The translations under genes were made by a program, and so were the position numbers. The notes beneath the pieces are model-generated. The model saw only the letters and a program-made list of their open reading frames with translations. It made no database searches and had not been told where the DNA came from. DNA of 41,035 nucleotides from an uncultured Muribaculaceae bacterium (GTDB lineage Bacteria > Bacteroidota > Bacteroidia > Bacteroidales > Muribaculaceae): positions 1-41,035 of the forward strand of contig CAJTYC010000013.1 of the NCBI GenBank assembly GCA_910584185.1, written 5' to 3'. How positions within the stretch are numbered: position 1 is the first letter of the stretch; each line of letters opens with the position of its first letter. This document shows, in pieces, positions 9,297 to 16,609 of this stretch.

Positions 9297-10172
9297 ATGA
9301 AAATAGGTATAGTACAGCATTCTTTTTCTGACGATGTCGATTCCAACCGCGCCAGAAATCTGACTGCAATTGAGAGCCTCGCTGCCGAGGGGGCTGAATT
9401 GGTGGTTTTATCAGAATTGCACGATTCGCTTTATTTCTGCCAGGTGGAGGATGTTGACAATTTCAGGCTTGCCGAGGAGATTCCGAGCGATTTCACAGAG
9501 TTTTACAGTGAGGCGGCTAAAGACAACAATGTGGTGATTGTGACCAGTATGTTCGAACGTCGAGCCCCGGGTCTCTATCACAATACTGCCGTGGTGTTTG
9601 ACTCTGATGGCAGCGTTGCCGGCAAGTATCGCAAGATGCATATACCGGATGACCCCGGTTTTTACGAGAAATTCTATTTCACACCCGGCGACATCGGTTT
9701 CGAACCGATTAAGACAAGCCTCGGCCGTCTGGGTGTGCTCGTATGTTGGGACCAGTGGTATCCGGAGGCTGCAAGGCTTATGGCTATGCGTGGTGCGGAA
9801 ATGCTTATTTATCCTACGGCGATAGGGTGGAACCCCGACGACTCCGACGATGAGAAGAAACGTCAGCGTGAGGCCTGGATCACAATTCAGCGTTCGCATG
9901 CCGTGGCCAACGGTATTCCCGTGGTCTCTGTCAACAGATGTGGCTTCGAGGAGGACCCGTCGGGCGTGACTTCGGGCATTGATTTCTGGGGTTCCAGTTT
10001 TGTGGCGGGCCCGCAAGGGGAGTACCTCTTCCTGGCTCCGGATAATGCACCATGTGAGCAGGTTGTCGAAATCGATACGGGGCGCTCTGAAAATGTGCGC
10101 CAATGGTGGCCTTTCTTGCGCGACCGGCGTATAGATGCTTATGGCCCTATTCTGAAGCGTTTCCTCGATTAA
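9297..10172 (+). CDS. aguB: N-carbamoylputrescine amidase
   Basis: Nitrilase-family hydrolase that converts N-carbamoylputrescine to putrescine, CO2 and ammonia. It is 291 aa. The catalytic triad is visible as E40 (LSELHDS), K113 (YRKMHIPDDPG) and C150 (LVCWDQWYPE). The WDQWYPEAAR context after the Cys is typical of AguB rather than of other nitrilases. It is co-directional with aguA at a 12-base gap, so the pair is an operon. Its last 26 bases overlap the 3' end of the convergent permease gene. Putrescine then feeds spermidine synthesis or export. Confidence 0.93.
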   Translation: MKIGIVQHSFSDDVDSNRARNLTAIESLAAEGAELVVLSELHDSLYFCQVEDVDNFRLAEEIPSDFTEFYSEAAKDNNVVIVTSMFERRAPGLYHNTAVVFDSDGSVAGKYRKMHIPDDPGFYEKFYFTPGDIGFEPIKTSLGRLGVLVCWDQWYPEAARLMAMRGAEMLIYPTAIGWNPDDSDDEKKRQREAWITIQRSHAVANGIPVVSVNRCGFEEDPSGVTSGIDFWGSSFVAGPQGEYLFLAPDNAPCEQVVEIDTGRSENVRQWWPFLRDRRIDAYGPILKRFLD

Positions 10173-11154
10173 AAAGTATTACATACAGCACCACTGGCAC
10201 CCCGGCAAGGGGTGTCAGTGCGTTTATGGGTATCACTTTACCTTCGGGCAACACGCTCACTAAGTTGCAGGCCAATGCCAATATCGCCCCGCAGAGCATC
10301 GTGGCGGGCATAAGTTTCAGGTGGTCGTCTGTGCGCATCACAAGTCTTGCTATGTGTGGCATGGCAAGCCCGATAAATCCAATCGGACCGCAACATGCCG
10401 TGACTATGGCTGAGAGCAAACCTGTGGACACAAGCAGCAGTTGGCGCACTCTCCGCACATTTACCCCCAAGTTGGTGGCATAGTTTATGCCGAGAAGCAA
10501 CAGGTTGAGCGGCTTGCACAGGAGCATTGACATGAACAGCCCGATGATTATCAGGATAGCAAACACCGGGAGTCGCGATAATCCGACATTGGCAAATGTG
10601 CCCATGCCCCACATCACGAAGCTCTGTATGTTGCCGGCTTCCGAAACTGATGAGAGCAATGACACAAGCGATGAGGTGAGATAACCCGTCATCATGCCGG
10701 TTATAAGGAGCGTGAGGTTGTTGCGTAGTCGGGTTGAGAGTGCAAGCAAGAGTGCCATTACGGCAAAGCTCCCCAATATTGCACCGACCATAAGCGCCAA
10801 GTTGCCTCCCAAACTCTGTGCCCCTATCGATAGCACACCTCCCGAAATCAGGAGCACAAGGGCTACACCCAAACTCGCCCCCGACGTTATGCCGAGTATC
10901 GACGGGCCCGCAAGTGGATTGCGAAACACGGTCTGCAACATCAGTCCCGACGCTGCCAAGGCTCCACCGGCCAAGAGCGCCGTTATGGCTTGCGGCAAGC
11001 GTCCCTCTATTATGATGGCCCACAATATGTCATCGTCGGGTCGTTGTCCTGTCAGCACATCAAGTATCTCGGAGGCTGGAAAACTTACCGCCCCAAAAAA
11101 TATGTTGCACACTAACAGTATTATAGTGGCTATGCCAAGCAATATTAGCCTCAT
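10147..11154 (-). CDS. FecCD/BtuC-family ABC importer permease
   Basis: Inner-membrane permease of 335 aa with about ten hydrophobic segments. Family landmarks are GRLPQAITALLAGGALAASG, the FRNPLAGPSILGITSGAS stretch near residue 80, and GPIGFIGLAMPHIARL, the coupling-helix region that contacts the ATPase, near residue 250. It would import an iron-siderophore, haem or corrinoid. The sequence does not decide the substrate, and there is no TonB receptor or cobalamin riboswitch nearby. Its start overlaps the binding protein gene by 4 bases (coupled), and its end overlaps aguB convergently by 26 bases. Confidence 0.9.
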   Translation of the reverse strand: MRLILLGIATIILLVCNIFFGAVSFPASEILDVLTGQRPDDDILWAIIIEGRLPQAITALLAGGALAASGLMLQTVFRNPLAGPSILGITSGASLGVALVLLISGGVLSIGAQSLGGNLALMVGAILGSFAVMALLLALSTRLRNNLTLLITGMMTGYLTSSLVSLLSSVSEAGNIQSFVMWGMGTFANVGLSRLPVFAILIIIGLFMSMLLCKPLNLLLLGINYATNLGVNVRRVRQLLLVSTGLLSAIVTACCGPIGFIGLAMPHIARLVMRTDDHLKLMPATMLCGAILALACNLVSVLPEGKVIPINALTPLAGVPVVLYVILFNRGNASE

Positions 11155-12302
11155 TTCAGTTTTTTATAATATCGTAGGTTTGCCGAGGATATATCTGCAT
11201 CGGGATGAAGCACCCGCACCATCTCTTCAAGCACTCTCTCAGGATGAAATGCCCCGTCGTCAAATAGTGGAACTTCGAGTGTGTTGGCCCCATATACGTC
11301 GGCATTCTTGTATGCCTTTATCTTGCCATACAGCTTGTTGTCCATCTCTAAGCTTTGTAGTGTCAGATTGGGTTCTGTGTGCCTGATGAGCCATACATCG
11401 GCATCTGCAGCTGTGTGAATCACCTCCTCGGGCGATAGGTGGGCTGAACCACCATCTGTATATTTGTCAAATGGATTCTGACCTCCGGCATCCTGAATGA
11501 GTCTGCCCGTCACCGAACCGGATGTCGGCACATCCCAGACTCCGTTGTAAGGACGGTCAAACAATACTTTCGGCTTGTGCCCGAATTTCGATGCCTTTGC
11601 TTTTGATGTCTCATATGCTTTTTCTATGCTTCGGAAGAGTGAGTCGGCCATATCTCCCTTGCCGAAAAGCCTGCCGTAGAAGCGTAGCCACTCAGCGCGT
11701 CCGAGTGGCGTCGATTCCATATAGTCGGCTGTCTGTATCACTTTTGTGCCTATCCTCGCAAATCTTGATGTCTCGTCTGAGTTCTCGAATGGCGACAGCA
11801 ATACAGCATCAGGTTTCAAGGTCATAATCTTCTCCATCAGAGGGGAAGTGCTGTAGCCGCAGTCTGTTATTTCCCCTCTCTTCAAGGCTCCCTTAACATC
11901 TGCATCCGATATGTATTCTGCATCGCAAACTCCTTTGATTGCGTCAAATGCACCAAGTTCTTTAATCAAGGATGCGTGAACTCCCGAATAGACTATCGAT
12001 TTCCGCAACGGGACTTCTATAACTGTAATATCGGCTGGAAAGATGGCTTTGCCGCTGTATCCACGTTCCACAAGTGCATATTTTGCCAAGTTCAATGTGG
12101 TGTCCCAAGGATTGGTAAGCGTCACTATTGTCACGCTGTCGTTGACAGCGACCATGCTGATATTCCGGGCATGGCGCATATCTACGGTGTTGCCCTCAAT
12201 CTCAGGTTTTGCCTTGCTGCCACATGATGCAAGCATCACAACTGACAATATTATCATTATATATACCGATGTCAGTTTGCTTGAAGTTTTGTGTAATGTC
12301 AT
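11151..12302 (-). CDS. periplasmic-type substrate-binding lipoprotein of the FecCD/BtuC importer
   Basis: A 383-aa lipoprotein. From the ATG at 12302 the N-terminus is a signal peptide with a lipobox (LASC, Cys 27), followed by a TroA/FecB-type binding fold with KSIVYSGVHASLIKELGA (start of the first lobe) and LKPDAVLLSPF (typical of BtuF/FecB). The frame is open to 12515, but that extension puts a hydrophilic stretch before the signal peptide and is rejected. It captures the substrate for the permease encoded next, overlapping by 4 bases. It is divergent from the ATPase gene with a 126-base shared regulatory gap. The ligand is undetermined. Confidence 0.88.
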   Translation of the reverse strand: MTLHKTSSKLTSVYIMIILSVVMLASCGSKAKPEIEGNTVDMRHARNISMVAVNDSVTIVTLTNPWDTTLNLAKYALVERGYSGKAIFPADITVIEVPLRKSIVYSGVHASLIKELGAFDAIKGVCDAEYISDADVKGALKRGEITDCGYSTSPLMEKIMTLKPDAVLLSPFENSDETSRFARIGTKVIQTADYMESTPLGRAEWLRFYGRLFGKGDMADSLFRSIEKAYETSKAKASKFGHKPKVLFDRPYNGVWDVPTSGSVTGRLIQDAGGQNPFDKYTDGGSAHLSPEEVIHTAADADVWLIRHTEPNLTLQSLEMDNKLYGKIKAYKNADVYGANTLEVPLFDDGAFHPERVLEEMVRVLHPDADISSANLRYYKKLK

Positions 12303-12356
12303 GATATATAGGTTTATATACATAATATTTAGCCCCAATGGCATGGGCCTGAAACA

Positions 12357-12388
12357 CAAAATTAATATTTTGGTGGCAATTACACAAT
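12357..12388 (-). promoter_or_regulatory. probable promoter of the binding-protein/permease operon
   Basis: Minus strand: ATTG (12388-12385), 20 bases, TAATTTTG (12364-12357). The -7 box is a full match and the -33 box matches three of four positions. The start would be about 50 bases before the lipoprotein ATG. No Fur box or cobalamin riboswitch signature is apparent in the divergent gap. Confidence 0.45.
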
Positions 12389-12428
12389 CTTTATACGTTA
12401 ATATAGGTGGAGTGGGGCAGATGTAATA

Positions 12429-13223
12429 TTGATTATGATTGATAATAAAACCACAGTTGGGCTTGAAAATGTTACTACGGGTTATCACACGTCGCGAGGC
12501 GATGTGGTGATTCAACGTGATATTTCGTCAACTCTCCGTGCCGGCGAGTTCACATGCTTGTTGGGCCCTAACGGAGCCGGTAAAACCACTTTGCTGCGCT
12601 CGTTATCCGGATTTTTGCCCCCTCTTTCGGGATGTGTGAAAATTGAGGGCGACAATCTTGTTGCAATTTCGCGTGAGTCGTTGTCGAAGCGCGTTGGTGT
12701 GGTTCTTACGGAGCGCCCTTCGGTATCTTCTATGACCGTCGAGCAACTCGTGGCGCTTGGTCGTAGCCCTTATACCGGATTTTGGGGACGTCTCTCCAAT
12801 GATGACCGACGTGTGGTGGCGGAGGCTCTGAAACTGACTAATACGGAGTCGTTGTCGCAGAGGCTCGTTGATACGCTAAGCGATGGCGAAAGGCAAAAGG
12901 TGATGATTGCCAAGGCGATTGCCCAGCAGACTCCTGTTATTTTTCTCGACGAACCCACAGCTTTTCTCGACTATCCATCGAAGGCTGACATGATGCGGCT
13001 GCTCCGCGATTTGGCCCATGAGAAGCATAAAACCATTTTTCTTTCGACTCACGACCTGAATATGGCGCTCGCTCTTGCCGACCGGCTGTGGCTGGTGGAC
13101 CGTACACGAGGCGTAAAGATCGGCTCTCCCGCCGAATTAGCAAAGTCCGGAACTCTCCAATCATATTTCGAGAGCCCCGGACTAATATTCGATTCAGAAA
13201 ACCGGATGTTTACTGTAAAATAG
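12429..13223 (+). CDS. FecE/BtuD-type ABC importer ATPase
   Basis: Cytoplasmic ATPase of 264 aa. Walker A GPNGAGKTT is at residues 46-54, the signature is LSDGERQKVMIAKAIAQ (SDGE instead of the common SGGE), Walker B is VIFLDEPTAFLDYP, and the switch His is in FLSTHDLN. It should power the permease encoded at 10147. Unlike the usual operon it sits on the opposite strand from its partners, reading away from a common 126-base gap. ATG 12429 and ATG 12435 are both possible starts two codons apart. Confidence 0.9.
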   Translation: MIMIDNKTTVGLENVTTGYHTSRGDVVIQRDISSTLRAGEFTCLLGPNGAGKTTLLRSLSGFLPPLSGCVKIEGDNLVAISRESLSKRVGVVLTERPSVSSMTVEQLVALGRSPYTGFWGRLSNDDRRVVAEALKLTNTESLSQRLVDTLSDGERQKVMIAKAIAQQTPVIFLDEPTAFLDYPSKADMMRLLRDLAHEKHKTIFLSTHDLNMALALADRLWLVDRTRGVKIGSPAELAKSGTLQSYFESPGLIFDSENRMFTVK

Positions 13224-13262
13224 ACTTTAAACGAAAGCCAAGGCAATATCTTGCCTTTCATA

Positions 13263-13319
13263 GCCTTTCTTTACCTAACATTGCCTTTCTTTACCTTTCT
13301 TCGCCTTACTTTACCTATT
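13263..13319. repeat. 20-bp tandem repeat, about 2.9 copies, overlapping a stop codon
   Basis: Three successive units start at 13263, 13283 and 13303, each built as GCCTTTC-TTTACCT plus six variable bases. The third copy has GCCTTAC and contains the stop codon (13315-13317) of the small EF-hand-like gene. A related TTGCCTTTC block lies just before, at 13251-13259. Confidence 0.75.
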
Positions 13320-13545
13320 TGTGAAACATCCCGCCGATTTTACCTTTCAGCTCGTCCATTGTGCTTTCCACTTTGCCGTCGCCGTCAAGGTCGCCCAATA
13401 GTCCGCCTGACTTCACTTTAGCTATGATTTCAGACATGGAGGGCATCTTTCCTTTTTCGTTCTGGAGCATCTCCTTGACTTTCGCTACGTCAAGCTTATC
13501 GCCAAATTTCTCCTTAAGATTGTTGATGATTTCTGAAATTTCCAT
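13315..13545 (-). CDS. small EF-hand-like protein, function unknown
   Basis: A 76-aa soluble, lysine-rich protein with no signal peptide. Residues 52-60 read DLDGDGKVE, an EF-hand or dockerin-type calcium loop, inside a predicted helix-loop-helix context (NNLKEKFGDKLDVAKVKEML before it, STMDELKGKIGGMF after it). It probably binds a divalent ion; its target is unknown. It stands alone on the minus strand between the ABC ATPase and the thioredoxin-like lipoprotein. Its last codons are encoded by the third copy of a tandem repeat, so the C-terminus may vary between strains. Confidence 0.7.
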   Translation of the reverse strand: MEISEIINNLKEKFGDKLDVAKVKEMLQNEKGKMPSMSEIIAKVKSGGLLGDLDGDGKVESTMDELKGKIGGMFHK

Positions 13546-13693
13546 AATTTTTGTTTTTATTTTGTTATATTTGCACTTTGTAACCCTTGTAGTGTCTACA
13601 ACATTATAACATCGGTTACTTATTTTTGGTTTGCGGTTTGCGGTGAGGCATCTCTGCCCGTCGATAAACTGAATTCTTTAAATTTTAATTTAT

Positions 13694-14149
13694 ATGATTG
13701 TAAATAACTTATTTAAAGTGGCCGTGGCAGGTGTCTTGGCTCTCTGTGCGGTTTCCTGTACGGGCAATTGTGGCAATTCTGCATCCTCAGATGCAGAAGG
13801 TCAGCAAAGTGTAACTGCCACCGAGGGTGACAACGCCGGCTCTGTCGACTCTATCACCAACTCTGCTGTCAATAAGCCGACGGTAATTGATTTCTATGCC
13901 GATTGGTGCGGGCCGTGCCGCCAGATTGCTCCTCTCTTTGATCAGCTTGAGTCTGAATATGGCGAGAAAGTGATGTTCAAGCGTGTCAACGTTGATGTGA
14001 GTGAGCAGCTTGCCGCACAATATGATGTGGTGTCTATTCCAACTTTCGTGTTTCTTGATGCCGAGGGGAACCTTGTCAATAAGGTAATCGGTGCAGACCC
14101 TGAGTCGCTAAAGGCGAATGTGAAGCAGCTCTACGACTCAAACCTGTAA
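13694..14149 (+). CDS. thioredoxin-fold lipoprotein
   Basis: A 151-aa exported thiol protein. The lipobox AVSC gives Cys 22 as the lipidated residue. A Ser/Thr/Asn/Asp-rich linker (about 23-60) tethers a thioredoxin domain with WCGPC at 71-75 and the cis-Pro stretch VSIPTFVFLD. It likely acts on periplasmic or surface disulfides as a reductase or oxidoreductase; the direction of catalysis cannot be read from sequence. The MFS gene starts 56 bases later on the same strand, so the two may be co-transcribed. Two -7-like boxes (TATATTTG at 13566, TATTTTTG at 13621) lie upstream, without good -33 partners. Confidence 0.88.
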   Translation: MIVNNLFKVAVAGVLALCAVSCTGNCGNSASSDAEGQQSVTATEGDNAGSVDSITNSAVNKPTVIDFYADWCGPCRQIAPLFDQLESEYGEKVMFKRVNVDVSEQLAAQYDVVSIPTFVFLDAEGNLVNKVIGADPESLKANVKQLYDSNL

Positions 14150-14205
14150 GATATTCTATCCTTTAAGCTGAAAATTAAGCATATAACAACTAAACAACTT
14201 ATAAT

Positions 14206-15933
14206 ATGTCAACAACCAAATTAGCGGGTGTGCAGCCTGAGTTGCTGCGCGACAAGGCGTGGGCAAGGTGGACAGCTCTCGGTCTGCTCGCTTTCGCCAT
14301 GTTCTGTTCATATATCTTTATGGACATTCTCTCTCCTATCAAGAATCTCCTTCAGGAAACACGAGGCTGGGACTCAACTGCGTTCGGCACGATGCAGGGA
14401 TCAGAGACTTTCCTTAATGTCTTCATCTTTTTCCTCATTTTTGCCGGTATTATTCTTGACAAGATGGGAGTCCGTTTCACAGCAGTGCTCTCCGGCGCAG
14501 TCATGCTTATCGGTGCCACAATCAACTGGTATGCGCTGACTGATGCTTTCCTTGGCAGCTCGCTCGATGTCTGGTTTACCAATCATCTTAACTACATACC
14601 GGGCTTCGACGAACTCGGCATTTCTCCATTTTATGAGGGTATGCCCGCATCGGCCAAACTCTCGGCTGTAGGTTTCATGATTTTCGGCTGCGGTGTGGAG
14701 ATGGCCGGTATCACCGTGAGCCGTGGCATCGTGAAGTGGTTCAAGGGTCGTGAGATGGCGCTTGCCATGGGTTCGGAGATGGCTCTCGCCCGACTTGGTG
14801 TAGCCACTTGTATGATTTTCTCACCTCTCTTCGCCGAACTCGGCGGCGATATAAGCGTTTCACGCTCAGTGGCCTTTGCTGTGGTGCTTCTCATGGTGGC
14901 TCTTATCATGTTTATCGTGTATTTCTTTATGGATAAGAAACTTGATGAGCAGTCGGGTGAAGCTGAAGAAAAAGATGAACCTTTCAAGGTCAGCGATATC
15001 GGCAAGATTCTTTCAAGCTGGGCTTTCTGGGTGGTGGCTCTTCTCTGTGTGCTCTATTATTCTGCCATATTCCCATTCCAGAAGTATGCAGTCAATATGC
15101 TTCAGTGCAACCTTACCTTCACCGATGTCGCCCCCGATTCTTTCTGGGCAACTGATACAGTGACTGTCATTCAGTATATCATCATGATTGTAGTGGCTAT
15201 TGCCTCTTTCGCAAGCAATTTCTCCAAGAATAAAGCTCTGAAGTATGGTATGCTCGTCACTGCTGTTGTGGCTCTCGTGATATATTGCTACATGGGTTAC
15301 ATGCGCCAGTCGGCTGCTGCCATTTTTGCTGTCTTCCCTCTGCTTGCTGTCGGTATCACGTCGATTCTCGGCAATTATGTAGACTATAAGGGCAAAGCCG
15401 CCTCGATGCTCGTGCTCGGTTCGTTGCTCCTCATTCTTTGCCACCTTACCTTCGCTTTCATACTCCCGATGTTTAAGGATAGTCCTGTAGGCGGCGTGGT
15501 TGTGGCATATGTGACAATCCTTGTGCTTGGCGCATCGTTCTCTCTTGTGCCCGCTTCGCTGTGGCCCAGTGTGCCTAAGCTGGTGGATGCCAAGATTATC
15601 GGCTCGGCTTACGCTCTTATTTTCTGGATCCAGAACATAGGCTTGTGGCTCTTCCCGATGCTTATCGGCAAGATTCTCGACAAGACAAATCCTGAAATCA
15701 CCGCCGGACTCGCCAATGGCACACTGACTCCCGACGAAGCTGCCGTGAGCTACAACTACACGGCGCCGCTCGTCATGCTCGCATGCCTCGGCGTGGCGGC
15801 CCTGATCTTAGGCTTCGTGCTGATAGGTGTAGACAAGAAGAAACACCTCGGCCTCGAACTCCCCAATATCACCGACACCGCTGCCCAAAAGAGGGAAATC
15901 GAGGAGTCAGAAGCAGAAACCGTGGAACTCTAA
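14206..15933 (+). CDS. MFS transporter, substrate unknown
   Basis: A 575-aa major facilitator superfamily permease with about twelve membrane segments and a charged cytoplasmic loop in the middle (about 245-262, EQSGEAEEKDEPFKV). The motif-A region reads FAGIILDKMGVRFTAVLSGA after the second helix. Near the C-terminal half SLWPSVPKLVDAKIIGSAY resembles the sugar-phosphate/anion-porter side of the superfamily, but that is too weak to name a substrate. It is longer than the usual 400-450 aa because of the loop and a long acidic tail. It follows the thioredoxin lipoprotein and ends at a strong terminator. Confidence 0.85.
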   Translation: MSTTKLAGVQPELLRDKAWARWTALGLLAFAMFCSYIFMDILSPIKNLLQETRGWDSTAFGTMQGSETFLNVFIFFLIFAGIILDKMGVRFTAVLSGAVMLIGATINWYALTDAFLGSSLDVWFTNHLNYIPGFDELGISPFYEGMPASAKLSAVGFMIFGCGVEMAGITVSRGIVKWFKGREMALAMGSEMALARLGVATCMIFSPLFAELGGDISVSRSVAFAVVLLMVALIMFIVYFFMDKKLDEQSGEAEEKDEPFKVSDIGKILSSWAFWVVALLCVLYYSAIFPFQKYAVNMLQCNLTFTDVAPDSFWATDTVTVIQYIIMIVVAIASFASNFSKNKALKYGMLVTAVVALVIYCYMGYMRQSAAAIFAVFPLLAVGITSILGNYVDYKGKAASMLVLGSLLLILCHLTFAFILPMFKDSPVGGVVVAYVTILVLGASFSLVPASLWPSVPKLVDAKIIGSAYALIFWIQNIGLWLFPMLIGKILDKTNPEITAGLANGTLTPDEAAVSYNYTAPLVMLACLGVAALILGFVLIGVDKKKHLGLELPNITDTAAQKREIEESEAETVEL

Positions 15934-15950
15934 ACCCCAATAACCCCAAT
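15933..15950. repeat. two tandem copies of a 9-bp unit at a stop codon
   Basis: AACCCCAAT occurs at 15933-15941 and again at 15942-15950, starting at the last base of the MFS stop codon (TAA, 15931-15933). Two copies alone could be chance. It is listed because other gene ends in the window show the same pattern. Confidence 0.5.
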
Positions 15951-15953
15951 ATC

Positions 15954-15991
15954 AAAAAGGTCGCGCACAAACATAAGTGCGCGACCTTTTT
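15954..15991 (+). terminator. strong intrinsic terminator after the MFS gene
   Basis: A perfect 15-bp stem (15954-15968 with 15977-15991), core GGTCGCGCAC, 8-base loop, flanked by five A on the left and five T on the right. It can therefore work in both directions, ending the MFS transcript on the plus strand and the CYTH transcript on the minus strand. Confidence 0.85.
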
Positions 15992-15996
15992 GCTAA

Positions 15997-16031
15997 CCAA
16001 AAACCAAAAACTATTAACTATTAACTATGAC
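15997..16031. repeat. 7-bp tandem repeat next to the CYTH stop codon
   Basis: Five consecutive heptamers read on the plus strand: CCAAAAA, CCAAAAA, CTATTAA, CTATTAA, CTATGAC. They end 4 bases from the CYTH stop codon (16036-16038). The form matches the CTAAAAA array at 39942. Confidence 0.7.
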
Positions 16032-16035
16032 CTAT

Positions 16036-16476
16036 CTAAAGGTTTGAGTTGTAGTATTTAGGGTTTCCAGTCACTTCCTCGCCGATAAAGTCGGGGAGTG
16101 TGTATGTGCAGTCGGCGTCAGGCAATTCGATTTCTGCAACGACAAGAGGGGAGAGGTCTCCCTCAAACTCATCTATCTCCCAGCACATGCCGTCATGCCC
16201 TACGATATATCTTGTCTTCTCGATGATCCGCCCTGCGCAAAGTGCAAGCATCTGCAACGCATCTTCATACGGTATCTCATACTCAAACTCCAAGCGTGAA
16301 CATCCCTTAGTCAATCCTTTTACCGTGATATATCCACGCTCATCTTTTGTCCTTATCCTCACAGTCCGCTCGGGCTCCCTTTGCAGATAGCCCTGTTTGA
16401 TTGTGTGCTTCTCCTTGGCTAAGCTGAGATAACCCTTATTCTTGACCAAATATTTACGTTCTGTCTCTACTCCCAT
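16036..16476 (-). CDS. CYTH-domain protein (triphosphate tunnel metalloenzyme family)
   Basis: A 146-aa protein starting with the family signature ExExK (E4, E6, K8 in GVETERKYLV). Alternating charged strands follow: TVRIRTKDERGYITVKG and LEFEYEIPYEDA, then EIDEFEGDLSPLVVAEIEL with the paired acidic residues that bind metal. This is the short bacterial form, likely an inorganic triphosphatase or related phosphohydrolase; adenylate cyclase activity, which gave the domain its name, is less likely. It is a single gene, divergent from the outer-membrane protein at 16608. It ends beside a heptamer array and a bidirectional terminator. Confidence 0.9.
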   Translation of the reverse strand: MGVETERKYLVKNKGYLSLAKEKHTIKQGYLQREPERTVRIRTKDERGYITVKGLTKGCSRLEFEYEIPYEDALQMLALCAGRIIEKTRYIVGHDGMCWEIDEFEGDLSPLVVAEIELPDADCTYTLPDFIGEEVTGNPKYYNSNL

Positions 16477-16577
16477 ATTTAGTTTATAATATTAATTGAC
16501 TATATACGTTTTATATAAATAGTTTGTTGTGGATTCAGCATTTATCTTCATCAGTTACGTGCTTGAAATCCAAAATG

Positions 16578-16609
16578 CAAAATTAATATTTTCCCTGATA
16601 CAAGGCAAT
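16578..16609 (-). promoter_or_regulatory. probable promoter of the CYTH gene
   Basis: Minus strand ATTG (16609-16606), 20 bases, TAATTTTG (16585-16578). The arrangement is the same as upstream of the binding-protein gene at 12302. The predicted leader is about 95 bases. The -33 box overlaps the start codon of the divergent outer-membrane protein gene. Confidence 0.45.

Noticed and set aside
12303..12428. Possible cobalamin riboswitch for the BtuFCD-like importer
   Set aside because: The conserved B12-box and core elements are not present on either strand, and the gap is too short for a riboswitch plus a promoter.
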